From Diplonema papillatum (Eukaryota; Euglenozoa; Diplonemea; Diplonemida; Diplonemidae), in contig JAPJBO010000205.1 in the NCBI GenBank assembly GCA_030068145.1, positions 124,001-188,000 on the forward strand: a DNA stretch of 64,000 nucleotides, written 5' to 3'. The position numbers were made by a program, and so were the translations under genes. The notes under the pieces were generated by a model. The model saw only the letters and a program-made list of their open reading frames with translations. It did not search any database and was not told the origin of the DNA. The stretch's first letter is position 1; every line of letters begins with the position of its first letter. Of the stretch, positions 31,378-41,200 are shown in pieces.

Positions 31378-31699
31378 GTTAGTACCAGAAATGCTCTACA
31401 AAACACCCAATTGTGCTAGGAGCGGGCAAAAGGCACAGGAGAGCCCTCGTGTACAGTGTTTAACGGTGATTGCCAACGTGTCTCGTGCCCTGCACCGTCC
31501 TCGAAAATGCTTGTGTGTGAAGAACGTGCTCGTGCATCCCCTCGACACAGTAGTCAAACGATTCGCATTATCGCATATTATCGCATTTGGGATTTTGACG
31601 CCAGTTATCGCATTTGCATTCGCGTTATCGCACGCTTAAAACCTAGCACTATGGACTATCGCATATTATCGCTCACCGATTATATGCGATAATATTGTG
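31378..31699. other. TTATCGCAT short repeats, no gene
   Basis: Between 31560 and 31700 TTATCGCAT occurs repeatedly in both orientations, up to ATGCGATAATATTGTGCG directly before the rRNA fragment. No coding evidence. Confidence 0.4.
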
Positions 31700-31702
31700 C
31701 GA

Positions 31703-32268
31703 CCTTCTGGATCAAGAACGAGAGCGTGGGGATCCAAGATGATCAGATACCACTGCTGTAAACGATGCATTCTCAGGATCGAGGGAAGTCATTTTGGCTC
31801 CCACGCCGAACGAGAATTCAAATATTATGGGCTCAGGGGGGAGTACATTCGCAAGGCTGAAACTTAAAGGAATTGCCGGAATGACACCACCAAGCGTGGA
31901 GTATATTAATTTGACTCAACACGGGTAATTTTACCAGGGTCAGAACGATCTCAAGGATTGACAGATTGAGAGCTCTTTCTCGATGAATTGTGTAGTGGTA
32001 CGTGGCCGCTCCTGGTTGGTGGAGTGATTTGTCAGGTTGATTCCGTTAACGAACGAGATCTCGACCCTTAAATAGTTGAGCGTGTCGTTGTAGGGGGTGT
32101 CTTTTGGCATCGGCGGCTTGCTGCTTACCCGAGACGCGCACTACTCCTTAAGGGACTGCGCGCGACTTATAGCACGGAAGGCGGGCCAATAGCAGGTCTG
32201 TGATGCTCCTAAATGATCTTTGGCTGCACGCGCACAACACTGACGCACTACACGAGTTTGAGAGCCTT
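31703..32268 (+). rRNA. SSU (18S) rRNA fragment, central to 3' part
   Basis: Universal segments appear in order: GATCAAGAACGAGAG, GATGATCAGATACCACTG, GGCTGAAACTTAAAGGAATT, TTGACTCAACACGGGTAATT, GGATTGACAGATTGAGAGCT, TTGGTGGAGTGATTTGT, ATTCCGTTAACGAACGAGAT and CAATAGCAGGTCTGTGATGC. It lacks the 5' half and the 3' end. Small changes in constant positions (AATTGCCGG for AATTGACGG) suggest a dead copy. CGGAATG and GGTTGATTCCG are the Euglenozoa-type variants. Confidence 0.9.
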
Positions 32269-32471
32269 TCGGTTAACAACGGTCACACGGAGATCCTAAA
32301 CCTCCGGAATTTCAAGCGAACTTTAACTTTAAAAACTGAAAACCTTAGGTTGGTACGGAAGTCTAAAATTGATACATGACTCCGCAATCCTCACAGGACT
32401 AAAACAGCTTTAAATAACTCTAACAAACGACCCACAAGTAGGCTGCCGAGAGCGCAGACTCTTGGCGGTGC
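32269..32471. other. Permease 5' flank with repeat F
   Basis: ACGGTCACACGGAGATCCTA and GAATTTCAAGCGAAC (32278-32325) recur at 40730-40785 and, diverged, at 50796-50850. The last 45 bases before the ATG (GTAGGCTGCCGAGAGCGCAG onward) are part of the block duplicated at 24115. Confidence 0.55.
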
Positions 32472-33739
32472 ATGGGAAGCCTGGATGAGTCCATGGCAAC
32501 GAAGAGCCCGTGGAGCGTCGCCAGCCCGGAAGGCGTGGCCGGCCACAGGGGCCAGGTCCTGTTGGAGGCGGACGTCCTCGACACCTCGCCCGCAGCGGGC
32601 CGCGGCAGGCACTTCGGCGGGAAGGACGGCTGCGCCGCCACGCTCCTCCCCGTGCTGAGCGACAACAAGGCCGACACCGACAGCAGCAACGACCCGCACC
32701 TGCCGGTGACGAAGAACTCGACGCAGCAGTACACGCCCCCGTCGCCTTGCGCGTTTTCGGACGTGCCGGCCCCGTGCGAAGGGAGGCCGCACTCCCCCGC
32801 GGAGGGAGGCTGCTACACGGCGTTCGAGGACTACATGGAGACCGACGGTGCGCCGAAGGTCACCCCGCCAGGGTCCCGAGACGCGCGGTCTCAGCGCAGC
32901 GGCAAAAAGGTTGCCGCCCCGCTGGCCGAATCGTGGTGCCGGTTCCTGCTCAACTACAAGCGCACGATGGCGGCGGGCTTCGTCGTCGTCTCGATCGCGA
33001 CGTTCATCGGCGCGCTGAGCCTGGTCAGCGCGACGACGCTCGACGTCGAGGCGCCCAGCCACACCGCATCGAGGGTCGCACGGGCTGCTCTGGGCGGCAC
33101 GTTTCCTCTGCTGCGCGAGACGTCCACCTTTGCGCTGATCGCCACCCGCCTCGACGGCGGCAACGTGTCGACGGACGACCGCTTCGAAGCGTTCTGCGAC
33201 GAGTTCCAAACCTCGATTTACGACTGGGTCGAGAACCAGCAGCTGCCTCACGACTTCGTCCTGTCCCTCGGCGACTACTTCAACTACACAGACGAGGGCA
33301 TGCCGGGGCTGGCCTCTCGCTGCGTCTCCGCCGACTGGCAGCGGGCGTTGGTGACGGTGGACGTGAGCTCGGCCGTCAGCTCGCAGGCGACGCGGGACTT
33401 CGCCGCGTTCTTAAACGGGCTTGCGGCCCTGCCCGGGTACGACACGATCCTAACGGGGACGCCCATCTTCGAGCGCGAGGCGCACAAGGCGACGACGGAC
33501 GACCTGAAGCAGCTGGTGGCTTTCGTGCTGCCCATCACGATGCTCGTCATGGCGTTTCTCCTGCGGTCCCTGCGGTTGGTTGTGATAAGCGGGTTGACCC
33601 TGGGATTCTCAACTTGCCTCACGTTCTGCTTCGGATACCTGCTGTCCAACGGCCTCTTCGTGGCGACCTACACGCCTCCATTCGTTTTCGCTCTTCTCAT
33701 TGCCACATCCGGATCGTACTCCTTGGTCCTGCTTCATAG
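32472..33739 (+). CDS. MMPL/RND-type 12-TM permease, exon 1
   Basis: ATG at 32472. About 155 residues of polar cytosolic leader precede TM1 (MAAGFVVVSIATFIGALSL). A lumenal/extracellular domain of some 190 residues follows, then TM2-TM4 (QLVAFVLPITMLVMAFLL onward). The exon ends inside an Arg codon, CATAG, before GTGTGC; joined to exon 2 it gives LLHRYREAL, the TM4/TM5 linker expected of this family (compare SRYREE in MmpL proteins). Total length over three exons is 1037 residues. RND/MMPL proteins move lipids, sterols or drugs with proton flux; the substrate is unknown. A degraded copy of the gene start lies at 24.1 kb. Confidence 0.8.
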
Positions 33740-34272
33740 GTGTGCTTGAAGATCTCGTCGACAGTTCCGCGAAGTTACCGGGGGGGGAATCGGAAACACT
33801 GTTGGAACGGACAAATCTTGGGACTTTTGGCCAACGTTTGGCCACTTCGGACTTTGTTCAGTCCAGCTTCATCTCCCAGTGTATGTGCAGAGGTGGGCAG
33901 CGAAAACCTCCGGAACAACGAGTACGCTCGCTCCGAACAGCACACCCGTGCCTGCGCGTCAAAGCAGGTATACAAAAACCGTACACCGCGAGAGTAGGAG
34001 AAAGTAGAAAGGGAGACTAGAGTTTTCGTTGACCGCACTACCCTGAGCCCAAATCCTCCCCCTGGACGTCAAATGTTTTTGCAAATGATCATGATCAGAA
34101 GGTCCTACTTGGGCGGTTCAGTTTCCTCGCACATTGCATGTGGCTAAAAACAAAAGGCACGTAGGAAGTGGTTGAGGAGGCCGCCAATTAAAAAATCCAA
34201 AGGAAATGTGCCGAAGCCCCCACGGGACTCGCAAAAATAGAATGTGCTGCACACACAAAAACACCTCGACAG
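33740..34272. other. Permease intron 1, with repeats C and degraded A
   Basis: GTGTGC to CTCGACAG. It contains repeat C (34030-34153, ending GCATGTGGCTAAAAA) and directly after it a diverged antisense A copy (34160-34240, GGTTGAGGAGGCCGCCAATT). Confidence 0.75.
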
Positions 34273-35899
34273 ATACCGGGAGGCCCTGACGGACCAGCGG
34301 AGGGCCGGTCTTGGGCTCGACGGGAGCGCCGCCACGAAGCAGGCGATCGTGCACGCGGGTGAGTCGGTGCTCGTGTCCGGGACGACACTCGCGTTCACGT
34401 TCTGGGGGCTCTGCATCTACCCGGCGTCGACGATCCAGGCGTTCGGCGTCATTTGCGGGACGGCCGTCACGACCGTGGTCGCGAGCACCCTCACCGTCAC
34501 GCCGCTCATCCTCCTCGCCCACCAAGGCCTCTGGGAAGGCGCGGTGAAGGAGAACTGGTGGTGGGACGTCTGGGACCGGTTTTGGTCGTACAACTACTGC
34601 AAGAAGCGCGACGAAGCAGAGCGAGACAGGGCGGCGGCCGAGGTGCCGGAGGTGGAATACGACTCCGATTGGAACGACTCCTTCAGGGACGTGGTGCCGC
34701 ATGTCTCGGGTGCCCCGCAGCGGCGCGAAGACGACGACTTTTGGGCGACCGGCGGCCTCTTCAACGACGCTGACGGCGTCGACCGCACGTCGATCTGGTA
34801 CCTCCTCGCAGCTGTCACCACGCGCTTCCCGTGGAGCATCGTCGTGATCGTCCTCGTCGTCGGGGCGCTGATCCCGGTGGATTTGAAGTCCGTCACATTC
34901 GACGTCACCGCCGACGTCTTAGCGCTGGTCCCGTCGGACAGCCAGGTGCTGCGTGGGTACGAAGAGCTCGGGAACTACTTCACGTACGGCGAGGTTTACC
35001 CGTACTACATCCTGTTCAACGCGACCGTGGGCGCCCCCAACATAACCGACCCGCCCGTGTGGGCGCAGACCTTGGGATTCCTCGAGTCGGTGGCGGGCAC
35101 CGCGCCCGGCGGCGCGGCCGCGTTCTTGGACAGCAGCGACGGCGGCTGCACGACGAAGGGGCACCGCGGGGCCCTCAACAACCTCACCGAGATCGGCGCC
35201 TGCCGCGCCGACAACGAGACGTCGCCGGCGTGCCCGCAGCTGCTCAGGGCGTGGGGGTTCGTGTCGGAGGACCAGCGGTCGATGTGGGTCAAGCTCACGC
35301 CGCCGTTCGCGCCGATGACGTCGGAGGGTCGGTCCTGGCTGAAGCGGGCGCGCCTGGTCGCGCCCCCCATGGGGTTCTTCCACGTCTACTTCAGCGGGGA
35401 GTCGGCGGAGGTCATCGACAGCATGGAGGAGATATACAGCTCCTTCGGCGCGATGATCGCGGTCACGACGGTCGCGGTGTTCCTGTTCTGCGTCGTCGCC
35501 TTCAAGTGCGTCCTGATCCCTGCTCGGGCGATCGTGACGCGCGCCCTGAACTTGCTTTTCGTGTACGGGCTCGTGTCCTTCACGTACTGCGACGGGCACT
35601 TTGAGTGGCTTGGACAGAGTTTCGTGTCGAAAACGAAGGAAATCGTGTACACCAACGCCCTCATCGCGCTGCCGATGCTCGTCGGCTTCGGGTTGGGCCC
35701 CGACATCCTGCTCATGACGCGTGTCGTCGAGTGCCGGAAAGACGACTGGAACAACAACCCTGGGCAGCACGATCCGATGCGCCGGGCTACCATCCTCGGC
35801 GTCTACCGCACGGGGCACATCATCTCCGCGGCTGGGACCATCATGTTCGTCTGCTTCGCATGCCTGCTACTCGTTTCGAAGGTTTCCGTCATGAACCAG
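34273..35899 (+). CDS. MMPL/RND-type permease, exon 2
   Basis: It continues exon 1 in the correct phase (one base completes Arg). It encodes TM5-TM6 (LVSGTTLAFTFWGLCIYP), a cytosolic loop rich in acidic residues, TM7 (WSIVVIVLVVGALIPV), the second large extracytoplasmic domain with Cys pairs and N-glycosylation-like sites, and TM8-TM11. GFGLGPDILLMTRVVECR corresponds to the second GxxxD-type motif. It ends in phase 0 at GTCATGAACCAG before GTATGC. The two halves mirror each other, as in all RND proteins. Confidence 0.8.
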
Positions 35900-35911
35900 G
35901 TATGCAGGTTC

Positions 35912-36057
35912 TTTTGTTTTTTACATAAGCGCCAGCTTGAAAGGAAATGCTCGACGATGCTGCCCGACAAAGAACAGAAGGGATCCCAAGTGCTGTAACT
36001 ACCGAACCACGTGTTGAACGGACGTGAGGTCATGCGGGTCTACCCCTACACGACAAA
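35912..36057 (-). repeat. SINE-like repeat B, part 1 (interrupted)
   Basis: GTTTTTTACATAAGCGCC through CTACACGACAAA. It continues at 36659-36715 (ACAACAGGTCAAAAGTCC to GAAGAACAA) after the rRNA insertion; together they make one family B unit. Confidence 0.8.
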
Positions 36058-36347
36058 CACCGTAACTTCGGGAAAAGGATTGGCTCTGGGGACACATGCG
36101 GGATTGTCAGTGCGGGTCAGGTCTGGGCTCAGATTGAAGGTGCTGTGAGTGGCGCTCTCCGCGGCTCCTGATTTCTTCCAGGCCTTCTTGCATGTTGTGC
36201 CCGCAATGAAGTGTCAGCTTGGAACTGTTACGAACAAGAGGAATCCAACTGGTTAATTAAACCACAACATTTCGCTTCATCACAGCGGTGGCGAGTGGAA
36301 TGTGACTTCTGCCCAGTGCCCTGAATGTCAACGCTGAGAGATCAGGT

Positions 36348-36385
<38 letters not shown>

Positions 36386-36658
36386 GAAGGTAGCCAAATG
36401 CCTCGTCTTCTAATTAATGACGCGCATGAATGGATTCCTTCTGTCCCTACCTACTATCTGGCGAAACAGCAGTCAAGGGAACGGACTTGAAACTGTCAGC
36501 GGGGAAAGAAGACCCTGTTGAGTTTGACTCTAGTCTGACTTTGTGCAGTGACACGAGAGGTAGAATAGGTGGGAGGCCGCAACAATGAAATACCACTACT
36601 CTTGTTGTCGCTTTACTTATCCAATGATGGGAAGACGGCAGCTGCTCCCTTGTGGGGT
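36058..36658 (+). rRNA. LSU (28S) rRNA core fragment inserted in repeat B
   Basis: Universal LSU text in order: GTAACTTCGGGAAAAGGATT, GGAACTGTTACGAACAAGAG, CTTCTGCCCAGTGCCCTGAA, CGCGGGTAAACGGCGGGAGT, ACTATGACTCTCTGAAGGTA, GACGCGCATGAATGGATT, CAGCGGGGAAAGAAGACCCT and TAGTCTGACTTTG. Seven bases normally present after ATGGATT (AACGAGA) are missing and several constant bases differ, so it is a non-functional fragment. It contains the region used by R2 elements, without an insertion. Confidence 0.92.
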
Positions 36659-36715
36659 TACAACAGGTCAAAAGTCCTGAGTGAGAAAACAACACATGGT
36701 GGTGTAAGTGAAGAA
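36659..36715 (-). repeat. SINE-like repeat B, part 2
   Basis: Continuation of the copy interrupted by the LSU fragment; it ends GTGAAGAACAA and is followed at once by repeat A. Confidence 0.75.
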
Positions 36716-36931
36716 CAAAAGCACCTGCTTTGTAGGAAATGTACTTGAGGAGACTGCCAGTTGCGATAGATCAAAGGAGGTAAATGTGCTGTAGCCCACG
36801 CGAAACACAGGTAAATCTGGGTTTAGTGGCGGGCGTAAGCGTTCAACAAAAAGACCCACTTTGTAGTTGTATTGCTTTCTCCCCCTCTAGCCTCCTTTGA
36901 AATGAGCACAAGGCAGTCCCTCGAGTATTTT
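36716..36931 (-). repeat. SINE-like repeat A copy
   Basis: AAGCACCTGCTTTGTAGG through CTCGAGTATTTT, without the T-run because it abuts repeat B. Confidence 0.85.
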
Positions 36932-37052
36932 AGCCGCACATGCTACGTGTGAGGAACTGAACCGCCCAAGTAGGACCTTCTCCCCCCTTTTACCCCCTTC
37001 TGATCACCTGACACCACGTCCAGGATTTGGGCTCAGGGGTAGTGCGGTCAAT
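36932..37052 (-). repeat. Repeat C copy
   Basis: AGCCGCACATGCTACGTG, CTGAACCGCCCAAGTAGG and AGGATTTGGGCTCAGGGG, the reverse of 34030-34153. A third copy starts at 63919 and leaves the window. Confidence 0.75.
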
Positions 37053-37271
37053 ATACTACTACAATACTCTCTTGAAAGGATGCAAGATACCACCGCTGGT
37101 GTGACCCGCATCCTTTCATAGAACCCGGCACGGAAGCCCTTGAATCGCCGACAGGGCAACAGCTGACTTTTGACACGCTGCTCACGACTGCGGGAGAGTC
37201 GGAAAACCCCAGCGGATCCTCAAGCAGGATGGACCCCCGCCCCGTGCGTGAACGCGCAGAACTCCGGAATC
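37053..37271. other. No feature recognised
   Basis: About 220 bases of unassigned intron sequence lie between repeat C and the second repeat A. Confidence 0.35.
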
Positions 37272-37423
37272 CTTTTTTGTATAAGCACCTGCTTTGTAGG
37301 AAATACTTGAGGCTGCCAGCTGCAAAAGATCAAAGGAGGTAAATGTGCTGTAGCCCACACGAAACGCAAGGCGGATCTGGGTTCAGTGGCGGGCGTAAGC
37401 GTTCAACAAAAAAGACCCACTTT
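37272..37423 (-). repeat. SINE-like repeat A, interrupted by a transposon
   Basis: TTTTTTGTATAAGCACCTGC to AAAGACCCACTTT. The family continues GTAGTTGTATTGTTTCTC at 38755 after the inserted element. Confidence 0.85.
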
Positions 37424-38751
37424 GGGACGACGTTTTTGGAATACCGACGGACAATGTCCCACCCCGGGGCCGTGGCCGGGGTGGGTGGGTACCCCCCCCC
37501 CTAATACTGGTCCAATTTTGGTCCAATTTTGGTCCAGTTTTGGTCCAATTCTGGTCCCCAAACACTATGCGCAACTATGCGAAACAGCCCAAAGAACTAT
37601 GCGCAACTATGCGCAACTATGCGGAACGACCCGAAAATATGCGGAACAGCCCAAAACAACTATGCACAACTATGCGCAATTAAGCGCAAGTATGCGGAAC
37701 GACCCGAAAGTATGCGGAACAGCCCAAAAAACTATGCGCAACTATGCGGAACGACCCGAAAGTATGCGGAACAGCCCAAAACAACTATGCGCAACTATGC
37801 GCAAGTATGCGGAACGACCCGAAAGTATGCGGAACAGCCCAAAACAACTATGCGCAACTATGCGCAACTATGCGCAACTATGCGGAACGACCCGAAAGTA
37901 TGCGGAACAGCCCAAAACAACTATGCGCAACTATGCGCAAGTATGCGGAACGACCCGAAAGTATGCGGAACAGCCCAAAAACAACTATGCGCAACTATGC
38001 GCAACTATGCGCAAGTATGCGGAACGACCCGAAAGTATGCGGAACGACCCGAAAGTATGCGGAACGACCCGAAAGTATGAGGAACAGCCCAAAACAACTA
38101 TGCGCAACTACAGCTTCCGCATAATTTCGGGTCAGTTGCGCATAGTTGCGCATAGTTGTTTTGGGCTGCTCCTCATACTTTCGGGTCGTTCCGCATACTT
38201 GCGCATAGTTGCGCATAGTTGCGCAGAGTTGTTTTGGGCTGTTCCGCATACCTTCGGGTCGTTCCGCATAGTTGCGCATAGTTTTTTGGGCTGTTCCGCA
38301 TACTTTCGGGTCGTTCCGCATACTTGCGCATAGTTGCGCATAGTTGCGCATAGTTGCGCATAGTTGTTTTGGGCTGTTCCGCATAATTTCGGGTCAGTTG
38401 CGCATAGTTCTTTGGGCTGTTCCGCATACTTTCGGGTCGTTCCGCATAGTTGCGCATAGTTGTTTTGGGCTGTTCCGCATACTTTCGGGTCGTTCCGTAT
38501 ACTTGCGCATAGTTGCGCATAGTTGCGCATGGTTGCGCCCACCACAAAAACCTCAAAAAAAAATATCCGCTGCGCGGGGCCAAGAAAAACTACAGTATAA
38601 AAGCCCCAAAAAAAATCTCCCCCGCTGCGCGGGGAAAAATTGGTAGGTTAGAAAAAAAAAATCTCTGGATTTCTGGGGGGTGGGTGGGTACCCCCCCCCC
38701 TCCCCCATTTTCGACGGACAATGTCCGTCGGTATTCCAAAAACGTCGTCCC
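37424..38751. mobile_element. 1328-bp foldback transposon with 36-bp inverted ends and TTT target duplication
   Basis: The left end GGGACGACGTTTTTGGAATA (37424 on) and right end TATTCCAAAAACGTCGTCCC (to 38751) are inverted repeats of 36 bp with one mismatch. TTT is present on both sides (37421-37423 and 38752-38754); repeat A has it once, so the empty site is known. The interior is one huge palindrome: arrays of ACTATGCGCA, GGAACGACCCGAAAGTATGC and GGAACAGCCCAAAA units at 37565-38112, and their reverse complement at 38120-38530. No transposase is encoded; long frames across it are by-products. Confidence 0.9.
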
Positions 38752-38772
38752 TTTGTAGTTGTATTGTTTCTC

Positions 38773-38877
38773 AAGTTTTGGGTCCAAGTTTTGGGTCCAA
38801 GTTTGGGGTCCAAATTTTGGGTCCAAGTTTTTGAGTCCAAGTTTTGGGTCCAAGTTTTTGAGTCCAAGTTTTGGTTT
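38773..38877. repeat. Satellite of TTTTGGGTCCAAG type
   Basis: About seven imperfect 13-16-bp units (TTTTGGGTCCAAG and TTTTTGAGTCCAAG), related to the 4500-4735 array. It ends 24 bases before the exon 3 acceptor. Confidence 0.8.
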
Positions 38878-38901
38878 CCACCCACGCACACGCACCCACA
38901 G

Positions 38902-39120
38902 CTTGCTTTCTTCATGGCGGCAGGTTTGCTGTTCGAAACGTTCGTGTCGAGGCCGCTCATCGTCCCTGCGGCAACGGTTCTTTGCGGCGAATACACCTGG
39001 TGGCCGCGGGGGTTGACGAACTGGAACGAGCTCCTCAGGCGCTTCTACCGCGTGCGCGCCGACAACAACGACGGCAAGCTTGACCTCAAAGACGGCAGCG
39101 ACACGATTCTGGCGACATGA
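38902..39120 (+). CDS. MMPL/RND-type permease, exon 3 (C-terminus)
   Basis: It begins after CACCCACAG in phase 0, matching exon 2. It encodes LAFFMAAGLLFETFVSRPL, the last TM segment, then IVPAATVLCGEYTWWPRG. WWPR after TM12 is the usual end of MMPL/RND proteins, so this links firmly to the previous exons despite the 3-kb intron. A 30-residue tail and TGA follow. Confidence 0.8.
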   Translation, partial: LAFFMAAGLLFETFVSRPLIVPAATVLCGEYTWWPRGLTNWNELLRRFYRVRADNNDGKLDLKDGSDTILAT

Positions 39121-40021
39121 AAGCTGCTGCTACCACCCACTACCCTGCCCGTCTTCTGAACATTCCTGTGGCTAAAGTGTGTCCATTCTCGAGAGCGTGA
39201 GATACAGCGCAAGAGAACACATCAAAACATGTGCCGAGCGTGCTTGCCGTCAGGTAGGTCCGAGGGCCAAGGCGAGAAAGTGAAGTTAAGGAACGTGTTC
39301 CATGAGCAGCAAGTCCAGGAATCCAGGAACTCCGCAGTGAGCGGCGGCTGGTTCGAAACCACAAGAAGGCACATGCGACTTGTTGCTAGACTAGCAACCA
39401 GGTCGACCGCCCATTGATACTTGGGTTACACGGACAAGGCCCAAGACGCACCTGGGGAGGTACGGGGACAAAGTCGGTCTCAGGCCGTCTCCCACCTGCT
39501 GTGTTCACCTCATACAAGAGAGAGAAGGAGAGCTATACATCCCAGGGGGGAGACGCAGAGCATAAGCGCGCATGTTTCGAGTACCTGCAAACTCCACCTC
39601 TGACCCCATCCCAGCACCCGCCGGTGTCAAGTGAGGTGAAAGAGCGTTGTTCGAGCGTGGCCGCGGCTGTCATATTACTGGCAGTGGTGCGGCGCAACCA
39701 CTCATGCGAAGCATCGGTAGCACAGTAGGCTTTCGTGTAGTGGTGTGTTTGAATTGACGTGATCTTCGATGTTGTGCCGAACACGGAGCTGGCCACACGC
39801 CAACGAGCTGCAAGCGACCAACATTTCTTTGTGTTTTTTGATGCTATGCATAAGAAGAGGCAGTGTTCGGATAACATTAAACTAAGGTACTGCTCAGATT
39901 CCTCCCCCGGATCACCTTCTGTTCTCGGAAACGGCAGTGCAACTTGACCGAACTGTGTGCTGCTGTGTTGCAACGAAAGATACGTTGGAAAGAACTCCCG
40001 CGGGAAGAAACAGCGAAACTT
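39121..40021. other. Intergenic; repeat E fragment
   Basis: AGAGGCAGTGTTCGGATAAC and ATTAAACTAAGG (39857-39886) are repeat E. No gene was recognised in the rest. Confidence 0.4.
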
Positions 40022-40196
40022 AGCCGGTCCATCCCCTCTTGATGGACCGTGATAGACCGAAGAATCAGCACCGGGCAATTCGATGCAGCTCTAGGGACTA
40101 GGGATGGACCTGATAGACCGTGGTGGACCGTGATTCAGTGATAAACAGCGGCAGGCACTTTCATGCAGTTCCAAGAGATAGGGACGGACCGGCTCA
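40022..40196. mobile_element. MITE-like repeat J, copy 2
   Basis: AGCCGGTCCATCCCCTCTTG to AGATAGGGACGGACCGGCT, the same structure as 29548-29732 with about ten differences and small gaps. Confidence 0.65.
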
Positions 40197-40489
40197 GAAA
40201 CGAAAAAGAAAAAAAGCGGACGAACTCGTCGTCGTCCCCTGGCAACGTTTTGCAGGGTATCTCTGCCTCTCAACCAAAGCCAAAAAAAAATGCCGAGTGG
40301 AGTTTGAAGCGGAATCGAATTCGTGGGCGACCGGGTTGTGGGTTGCCCTCTGCGCCTTCAAAGCTCCCTGTGCTAAACTGAGAATAAAATGCGTCTTCTT
40401 TTTTTGTTGAACGCAGGAGCAGCCTCGGGATTGGGCACCGGCCAACCCCTGAACAGAGCCAGCTCTGTTCGGAGCAAGCTTCTTCTTCT

Positions 40490-40820
40490 CCTTTTTAGTA
40501 CTAACAATCTTGTGGTGTTGCCCTTCAATGTATTGTGCAGGCTAAAAAGACGTAGGCAGCGTGTTTTGGTGGTTGATCAGAATTCCTTACCTGAATACAC
40601 ACAGGGTAAATACAAGTGGAAAAACGATCAACCGGCACGCACAAACAGTCCCGGACATGGCTAGCCATAACCCATAACGAAAGCGTGCACTAAATAGCCC
40701 TTTCTTGCTCTAAGAGAACCCATTCATGAACGGTCACACGGAGACCCTAAAACCCCGGAATTTCAAGCGAACGTTAACTCTAAACAAAACGAAGCGCCTG
40801 TCTTTTTCGGAAAAGGAAGC
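40490..40820. repeat. Repeats G and F
   Basis: G (40496-40650: AGTACTAACAATCTTG, TTGTGCAGGCTAAAAAGACG, GGTTGATCAGAATTCC) recurs at 51512-51665. F (40728-40785) recurs at 32278 and 50796. Both G copies are followed, at different distances, by AAAACGAAGCGCYTGTCTTT, which suggests one composite element with an internal deletion in the 51.5-kb copy. Confidence 0.6.
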
Positions 40821-40936
40821 GTTGGCAGACACAGTGAACATGGTAGTTGCTACTGACGATTTTCAAAGAATTGTCTACTCTCGTGAGGTTCACACTTCAA
40901 AGGCAATGGATTGATTTTTGGAAAAACAGGTCGTTC

Positions 40937-41200
40937 GAATGAAACTCTCACCGACCTCAGCTGTTGAAGATCTACGCGCTAAACTTAAGCATATCACTCG
41001 GCGCAGGAAAAGAAAGCAACAGTGATGCTCCTAGTAACGGCGAGTGAACAGGGCAGAGCCCAAGCCTGAACCGGTGTTCTACGGATATCCAGAATGTGGC
41101 GCAAGCTGCTTGGGGACACAACTGGCGTCGAGATAAGTCTCCTGGAATGGGGTATCCACAGAGGGTGAGAGTCCCGTATTTCCTCGACAGGGTGGGCGAA
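40937..41200 (+). rRNA. LSU (28S) rRNA 5' fragment
   Basis: CCGACCTCAGCTG, CTAAACTTAAGCATATCAC, GCAGGAAAAGAAAGCAACAG, CTAGTAACGGCGAGTGAACA, GGGCAGAGCCCAAGCC and ACAGAGGGTGAGAGTCCCGT follow the LSU 5' domain. Homology fades after about 41200. No 5.8S or ITS was seen upstream. ATATCACTC in place of ATATTAATAAG resembles kinetoplastid LSU. It is a fragment, not an rRNA operon. Confidence 0.85.

Larger units (their letters stand above)
35900..38901. other. Permease intron 2: nested transposon and rRNA insertions
   Basis: From left to right: donor GTATGC; repeat B (35912-36057) split by an LSU rRNA fragment (36058-36658) and resuming at 36659; repeat A (36716-36931); repeat C (36932-37052); unassigned DNA; a second repeat A (37272-37423) split by a 1328-bp foldback transposon (37424-38751) and resuming for about 20 bases; a TTTTGGGTCCAAG satellite (38773-38877); acceptor CACCCACAG at 38901. 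Confidence 0.85.

Noticed and set aside
36345-36400. R2 retrotransposon insertion at the LSU target site
   Set aside because: The target text CTCTCTGAAGGTAGCCAAAT is uninterrupted in the fragment.
37386-38583. Overlapping frames with MRN/NYAQLC repeats on both strands
   Set aside because: Products of the palindromic arrays inside the foldback transposon; several frames and both strands are open in the same way.
39345-39375. tRNA gene suggested by GGTTCGAAACC
   Set aside because: A B-box-like word only; no A-box and no cloverleaf could be drawn around it.
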